DNA of 10,995 bases from NCBI GenBank assembly GCA_002780675.1, contig PEUR01000119.1, forward strand, positions 1 through 10,995, written 5' to 3'. The notes beneath the pieces are model-generated. The model was given only the letters and a program-made list of their open reading frames with translations. It was not told where the DNA came from and did no database searches. This document shows, in pieces, positions 6,910 to 10,995 of the stretch (positions are counted from its first letter, which is position 1; every line of letters starts with the position of its first letter). The position numbers and the translations under genes were made by a program. This DNA is from Gallionellales bacterium CG03_land_8_20_14_0_80_55_15. GTDB taxonomy: Bacteria > Pseudomonadota > Gammaproteobacteria > Burkholderiales > Gallionellaceae.

Positions 6910-8078
6910 ATTTACTGGCACGTTTTCTGCTGCTGATTTGGGGTTGCCTGTTCCTGGCTGGTACGGCTTATGCCACCCAGCAGGAAGAACTGGAAAATCT
7001 GCGTAAGCGTATCGCAGAAATGCAAACTGAAATTGCCAAAACGAGCGAGTTCAAATCGGAGGCTGCCGACGCGCTACGCGCATCAGAACAAGCAATCAGC
7101 ACCAGCAATCGCAAACTGTCCCTGCTTGCAGCTCAGCAAAAGGAAGCTGATGACAAGCTGAAAATACTACATATCCAGCGCCAACAATTGGATGTAGATT
7201 TGTCCAGACAGCAGGCATTGCTCAGCAAGCTGCTGTACCAACAATATCTGGGCGGCAAGCATGAGTATCTGAAGCTCATGCTGGACAATCAAGATCCCAA
7301 TCAGATTGCCCGCGATTTACAGTATTACCAATATATCGCCCGCAACCGCACAAACTGGCTAAAAAATTTACGCGTTCAACTCGCCACACTTAATAACGTG
7401 CGTCAGGAAATTCAAGCGCGAAGCGGCACCTTGGAAAGTTTACTTACTGAGCAGACTGCACAACGAAAAATACTACAACAGGATCAACTCGAACATAAAC
7501 AGGTACTTAGCCAAGTCTCCAAAGAATTGCTTCAGCAGCGGCGCGAAGTCACCCGCTTGCAGCGCAACGAAAACAGACTTGCCAACCTGGTCACCAAAAT
7601 TGCCAAGATACTTGCCCAACCGAAAAGCAGCACCTTGTTTCGCAATGACAATCTGCCAGACACACGCTTTGACGGACAATCGTTTGCGCAGCTCAAAGGA
7701 AAACTCACCCTACCCGTCAGGGGCGAAATCACTAACCAGTTCGGCACTAATCGTCCTGATAGCACGATCGTCTGGAAGGGCTTGTTCGTAAAATCCTCTA
7801 TCGGTCAGAATGTCAAAGTCATTGCTGCAGGAAGAGTGGTGTTTGCGGATTGGCTGCGCGGCTTTGGCAACTTACTCATTGTGGATCATGGCAATGCCTA
7901 TATGAGTTTATACGGCAACAATGAAACACTGTATAAACAAGTTGGCGATGAACTTCGCGGCGGAGATACGGTCGCAGCAGTGGGCAACAGCGGCGGCAAT
8001 GCTGAATCCGGTTTATACTTTGAACTGCGCCATGAAAGTAAACCGCTCGATCCAATGAAGTGGCTGGCAAAAAAATAA
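6906..8078 (+). CDS. envC: Murein hydrolase activator EnvC-like protein (degenerate LytM/M23 domain)
   Basis: A periplasmic factor that activates the cell-wall amidases acting in daughter-cell separation. The 390-residue product has a signal peptide with likely cleavage after AYA at residue 23, a long Gln/Glu/Lys/Arg-rich coiled coil (about 24-240), and a C-terminal LytM domain (about 268-388; [19 protein letters not shown]). The zinc ligands of active M23 peptidases are missing: WKGLFV stands where HxGxD is expected, and GLY stands where HxH is expected. This loss is characteristic of EnvC, which regulates rather than cleaves. The start is GTG, overlapping the gpmI stop in a GTGA, so translation is probably coupled. 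The gpmI-envC neighbourhood is also found in Escherichia coli. The ctpA gene follows after 12 bases. Confidence 0.93.
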   Translation: MNLLARFLLLIWGCLFLAGTAYATQQEELENLRKRIAEMQTEIAKTSEFKSEAADALRASEQAISTSNRKLSLLAAQQKEADDKLKILHIQRQQLDVDLSRQQALLSKLLYQQYLGGKHEYLKLMLDNQDPNQIARDLQYYQYIARNRTNWLKNLRVQLATLNNVRQEIQARSGTLESLLTEQTAQRKILQQDQLEHKQVLSQVSKELLQQRREVTRLQRNENRLANLVTKIAKILAQPKSSTLFRNDNLPDTRFDGQSFAQLKGKLTLPVRGEITNQFGTNRPDSTIVWKGLFVKSSIGQNVKVIAAGRVVFADWLRGFGNLLIVDHGNAYMSLYGNNETLYKQVGDELRGGDTVAAVGNSGGNAESGLYFELRHESKPLDPMKWLAKK

Positions 8079-8090
8079 CTTGAGGTAACT

Positions 8091-9500
8091 ATGCATCTTC
8101 TGAAAAAAGTGGGTTTGGTAGGTTTGGGTTTAGTGGCTGGTGTGTCTATCAGCCTGCATTTTGCTGCAATAGCTGACAAAGAAACACTGGCCACTCCTTT
8201 GCCAGTCGAGGAATTACGGGCTTTCACCGAAGTGTTCGGCCACATCAAGAGCAATTATGTAGAACCCGTCACCGACAAAAAACTTTTCGTAGGCGCTATC
8301 AACGGAATGTTAAATGGCCTGGATCCTCACTCTGCCTACCTGGATGAAGATGCCTTCAAAGATCTGAAGGTTGGCACCCAGGGAGAATTTGGTGGTTTAG
8401 GCATAGAAGTCGGCATGGAGGATGGACTGGTTAAAGTTATCTCGCCGATTGAAGATACCCCTGCCTATCAGGCTGGCGTTAAAAGCGGCGACATTATCAT
8501 CAAACTAGATGACTCGCTGGTAAAGGGCATGAGCTTGAACGATGCAGTCAAGCATATGCGCGGCAAGCCTGGGAGCAAAATCATCCTGACCATCCTCCGC
8601 AAGAACGAATCCAAGCCACTCTCTATAACGGTAGTGCGTGCGGTTATCAAAGTTAAAAGCGTGAAACCTAAACTGCTTGAAGCGGGCTACGGCTTTGTGC
8701 GCATCACGCAATTTCAGGAACACACTGGCGAAAATCTGGCAAGTGCGCTGAATAATCTGGTAAAAGAAAACAAAGACGAACTTAAAGGTTTGGTTCTTGA
8801 CTTGCGCAATAATCCTGGTGGCTTACTCGATGGCGCGGTCGCTGTTTCAGCAGCCTTCCTAGCCAAAGATGCGCTCGTTGTTTATACCGATGGGCGAACC
8901 GAAGACGCGAAAATGCACCTCACAGCCAGCCCCGAACATTACCTGCGCGGCAGTAATGGCAATGACTATATCAAGAATATTCCAGCCTCTATCAAGAACG
9001 TTCCGCTGGTCGTACTGGTAAATGGCGGTTCGGCTTCGGCATCTGAAATCGTTGCGGGCGCGCTTCAGGACCATAAACGAGCAGTTCTCATGGGTACGCA
9101 AACATTTGGCAAGGGATCGGTGCAAACAGTTTTGCCACTCGGCAACAATACCGCTATCAAACTGACGACAGCTCGATATTACACACCCAATGGCCGATCC
9201 ATTCAGGCTAAGGGCATCGTGCCGGACATTCTGGTAGAAGACCCATCAACTGCGGGTATGGATAGCATATTTAATTTGCGCGAGGCTGATCTGGATAAAC
9301 ACCTAATCAATGACAAGCAACCAGAAGATTCTGCAAACAAGTTGAACAAAACAGAAGCACTGCCTGCCACCAAAACCGATTCGGCCAAAACACCTCCCGT
9401 CGAGTTTGGCACCAGGAACGACTATCAACTCAATCAGGCAATCAACCTGCTCAAAGGTATGCAGATATTACATGGCAACAAGCAAGCTCTAGCACAATAG
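8091..9500 (+). CDS. ctpA: C-terminal processing peptidase, S41 family
   Basis: A periplasmic serine protease that trims or degrades envelope proteins from their C-termini. The 469-residue product has a short N-terminal hydrophobic segment (about 7-27) serving as export signal or anchor. It is followed by a PDZ domain (about 95-185; FGGLGIEVG, SPIEDTPAYQAGVKSGD) that binds the substrate C-terminus, then the S41 core. The catalytic Ser316 (GGSASASEI) and Lys341 (FGKGSVQ) are 25 residues apart, as in Escherichia coli Tsp and the plant D1 protease, with Gln345 completing the triad. The stretch 385-435 is low-complexity, rich in Lys, Asp, Thr and Pro. A GAGGT ribosome site precedes the ATG. Its place after envC suggests both act in peptidoglycan remodelling; elsewhere Ctp proteases degrade murein endopeptidases, but the target here is unknown. 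Confidence 0.95.
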   Translation: MHLLKKVGLVGLGLVAGVSISLHFAAIADKETLATPLPVEELRAFTEVFGHIKSNYVEPVTDKKLFVGAINGMLNGLDPHSAYLDEDAFKDLKVGTQGEFGGLGIEVGMEDGLVKVISPIEDTPAYQAGVKSGDIIIKLDDSLVKGMSLNDAVKHMRGKPGSKIILTILRKNESKPLSITVVRAVIKVKSVKPKLLEAGYGFVRITQFQEHTGENLASALNNLVKENKDELKGLVLDLRNNPGGLLDGAVAVSAAFLAKDALVVYTDGRTEDAKMHLTASPEHYLRGSNGNDYIKNIPASIKNVPLVVLVNGGSASASEIVAGALQDHKRAVLMGTQTFGKGSVQTVLPLGNNTAIKLTTARYYTPNGRSIQAKGIVPDILVEDPSTAGMDSIFNLREADLDKHLINDKQPEDSANKLNKTEALPATKTDSAKTPPVEFGTRNDYQLNQAINLLKGMQILHGNKQALAQ

Positions 9501-9509
9501 GAGAATGGC

Positions 9510-9914
9510 ATGATCAATCCCTTCGATTTGGATAAACACCGTGAACTCTTGTTCACCCCTGAACCCGCAGACCAAGTTGAACGTGCACTGATGTTACTAA
9601 GCGGTCTACCAAAATTGACCGTGGCTGTTTCCCACAAGGCACATGCACTGGATATTCGCTATAACCTCTTGGACTACACACTTGCTGGACTGGAACACGC
9701 GCTTACAGCCGATGGTTTTCTGTTAGACCGCAGTTTGTTGCATAACGTAGGTCGCAATATCATTTATTACTGCGAGGATACAACGCTGCATAACATGGAG
9801 ACTCCCAGCCATGTAACCAAGAAAAACGAGAAAGATCTTTTTGTTGAAGTGCATGATCAGCATACGCATGACGACCATGCCGTCATACCACCCAAATTAC
9901 GCCGCTACGAATAG
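9510..9914 (+). CDS. Uncharacterised small protein with a His-rich C-terminal tail
   Basis: I do not recognise this 134-residue protein. It has no signal peptide or membrane segment. Residues about 22-95 alternate helix-like and strand-like stretches (QVERALMLLSGLPKLTVAVSH, then ALDIRYNL, LAGLEHALTADGF, RNIIYYCED), which resembles the beta-alpha-beta-beta-alpha-beta pattern of heavy-metal-associated or ferredoxin-like domains, but the metal-binding CxxC is absent and only one Cys (88) occurs. The tail is His/Asp-rich (HDQHTHDDH, 115-123), which could bind a divalent metal; this is inference. A strong AGGAG ribosome site lies 6 bases before the ATG, and the gene begins 9 bases after ctpA, so it belongs to the gpmI operon and is very likely real. 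Its stop codon adjoins the decayed MoeB fragment. Confidence 0.82.
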   Translation: MINPFDLDKHRELLFTPEPADQVERALMLLSGLPKLTVAVSHKAHALDIRYNLLDYTLAGLEHALTADGFLLDRSLLHNVGRNIIYYCEDTTLHNMETPSHVTKKNEKDLFVEVHDQHTHDDHAVIPPKLRRYE

Positions 9915-10163
9915 AACGATGCGCAAGGACAACGCTACGCTATGCCACAACTGGGATATTCGCGCCTTTAACAGGAATCATCGGCCCGATACAAACGACT
10001 GAAACGCTTAAACGACTCTTTGATATTCAAGGCGGATTAAGTGGAAAGAAGCTGACCGTCAATGCGATTGACATGTCCATCAAACCAAAGCACCTTGCAA
10101 AGAGATCATTGCTGCACAGTCTGTGCAGGCAAGCAACTTGAGAAAATAAGCTATATACGCTGA
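9914..10163 (+). pseudogene. Decayed C-terminal remnant of a MoeB/ThiF/HesA family gene
   Basis: Between the His-tail gene and the terminator no intact gene exists. The frame containing codon 9953-9955 reads YATTGIFAPLTGIIGPIQ, then TETLKRLF, LSGKKL and NAIDMSIK, which matches the adenylating-domain end of MoeB/ThiF proteins (CATxGVFAPLxGIIGxxQAxEALK...LSGxLLxxDAxxM). From about 10095 the match moves to another frame: LQRDHCCTVCAG, corresponding to the family's zinc-site ending (RDPxCPVCG, CTVC here), with a stop at 10161-10163. So about 80 of some 250 residues remain, without a start codon and with a frameshift near 10085-10095. Intact MoeB family members activate the C-terminus of sulfur-carrier proteins such as MoaD or ThiS. 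The gene often follows ctpA in betaproteobacteria as far as I recall, so this is probably a local ancestral gene that decayed. Confidence 0.82.
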
Positions 10164-10171
10164 AAATTCAC

Positions 10172-10208
10172 AAAAAAAAAACACCTAGCCAATGGCTAAG
10201 TGCTTTTT
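10172..10208. terminator. Bidirectional rho-independent terminator
   Basis: A stem of CACCTAGCC (10182-10190) with GGCTAAGTG (10194-10202), one mismatch and a 3-base loop, is flanked by ten A on the left (10172-10181) and CTTTTT on the right. Read on the minus strand it ends the tRNA-Lys transcript with a run of ten T, which is the stronger direction. Read on the plus strand it ends the gpmI operon. Confidence 0.88.
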
Positions 10209-10211
10209 AAT

Positions 10212-10287
10212 TGGTGGGTCGTGCGAGGATCGAACTTGCGACAAACGGATTAAGAGTCCGCTGCTCTACCAGCTGAGCTAACGACCC
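10212..10287 (-). tRNA. tRNA-Lys, anticodon CTT
   Basis: A full cloverleaf of 76 bases including an encoded CCA end. The acceptor arms GGGTCGT and ACGACCC pair fully; the D stem is GCTC/GAGC; the anticodon loop is CTCTTAA, giving anticodon CTT, which reads AAG (Lys). The T loop is TTCGATC. The T stem GCAAG/CTCGC has an A-C mismatch at its middle pair. The gene lies 11 bases after the T-run of the terminator that follows 5S rRNA. Confidence 0.95.
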
Positions 10288-10297
10288 GACTTCGAGC

Positions 10298-10324
10298 AAA
10301 AACCCCCACCGTTGCGGGAGGGGG
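10298..10324 (-). terminator. Rho-independent terminator after 5S rRNA
   Basis: On the minus strand a GC-rich hairpin (10324-10303, arms CCCCCTCCCG and CGGTGGGGG with small internal mismatches, 3-base loop) is followed by five T (10302-10298). It lies between 5S rRNA and tRNA-Lys and would end the ribosomal operon transcript. Confidence 0.85.
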
Positions 10325-10338
10325 TTATGCATATAAGG

Positions 10339-10455
10339 AGTCTGACGATGACCTACTTTCACATGGGTAATCCACACTATCATTGGCGCTAAGTCGTTTC
10401 ACGGTCCTGTTCGGGATGGGAAGGGGTGGGACCAACTCGCTATGGTCGTCAGACA
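10339..10455 (-). rRNA. rrf: 5S ribosomal RNA
   Basis: The minus strand reads TCTGACGACCATAGCGAG, then TCCCACCCCTTCCCATCCCG, AACAGGACCGTGAAACGAC and GTGTGAAAGTAGGTCATCG, a normal proteobacterial 5S rRNA of about 117 bases. The closing stem GTCTGACGA/TCGTCAGAC joins 10454-10446 with 10348-10340. The ends are set from this stem and may be off by one or two bases. Confidence 0.96.
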
Positions 10456-10620
10456 AACTGTTCGGCTTACAGCGTTGAATTGCTGTTTGCCCTGTTTGTG
10501 GTTCGCTGGCTGGGTTTTTATGCCTCGTCAACGAACGTTATTTTTGGAAGAAGTAAAAGGGTGTTGATTGTACTGCGTCACATCTCAGGGCGTATGCGCT
10601 ACGCCCCTACTTAATGTTAT
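10456..10620 (-). other. 23S-5S internal transcribed spacer
   Basis: A spacer of 165 bases with no tRNA and no convincing coding region. It contains T-rich patches (10515-10520, 10540-10546 region) and, next to 23S, the perfect hairpin listed separately. It is transcribed as part of the rRNA precursor and must contain processing sites, which I cannot place from the sequence. Confidence 0.7.
10588..10606. repeat. REP-like palindrome in the 23S-5S spacer
   Basis: GGGCGTA (10588-10594) and TACGCCC (10600-10606) form a perfect 7-bp stem around TGCGC. On the minus strand it is preceded by GTAGG, giving the GTAGGGGCGTA...TACGCCC form that resembles short dispersed palindromes of many proteobacterial genomes. 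Whether it recurs elsewhere cannot be seen in this window; only one copy occurs here. Confidence 0.45.

Positions 10621-10995
<375 letters not shown>

Noticed and set aside
6906..8078. Active M23 endopeptidase
   Set aside because: The zinc ligands of the LytM domain are replaced, as in EnvC activators.
10325..10614. Short open frames on both strands near the right end
   Set aside because: They overlap 5S rRNA and the rRNA spacer and are not coding.

Overview
The window looks like the chromosome of a betaproteobacterium with sulfur-oxidising or chemolithotrophic relatives (Nitrosomonadales/Gallionella/Thiobacillus-like). Two things suggest this: the order gpmI-envC-ctpA followed by a moeB remnant, and a sulfide:quinone oxidoreductase that closely resembles, from memory, the Acidithiobacillus ferrooxidans enzyme. 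The taxonomic placement is inference. No insertion sequence, phage gene or CRISPR array was seen.

Left part (1-5282, all minus strand): a sulfide-linked cluster. In transcription order it holds an ArsR-family regulator whose only two cysteines have the SqrR/BigR spacing (4980-5282), a strong promoter with a palindromic operator over its -10 box (4940-4976), a small DUF302 protein (4505-4894), a periplasmic adaptor of the HlyD/RND type (3465-4496), sulfide:quinone oxidoreductase (2155-3426), and an RND efflux permease that runs off the left edge (1-2087). The likely logic is that reactive sulfur oxidises the regulator, the repressor leaves the operator, and sulfide oxidation, an efflux pump and a DUF302 protein are made together. 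What the pump exports is not known from the sequence.

Middle part (5371-9914, plus strand): a housekeeping operon of gpmI (glycolysis), envC (activator of septal amidases), ctpA (S41 periplasmic processing protease) and a small unrecognised protein with a His-rich tail. Genes overlap by 4 bases or are 9-12 bases apart. Downstream lies a decayed C-terminal piece of a MoeB/ThiF/HesA gene (about 9914-10163), then a bidirectional terminator.

Right part (10212-10995, minus strand): the end of a ribosomal RNA operon, converging on the gpmI operon. It holds the 3' end of 23S rRNA (runs off the right edge), a 165-base spacer with a REP-like hairpin, 5S rRNA, a rho-independent terminator, and a tRNA-Lys(CTT) gene with encoded CCA placed just after that terminator.
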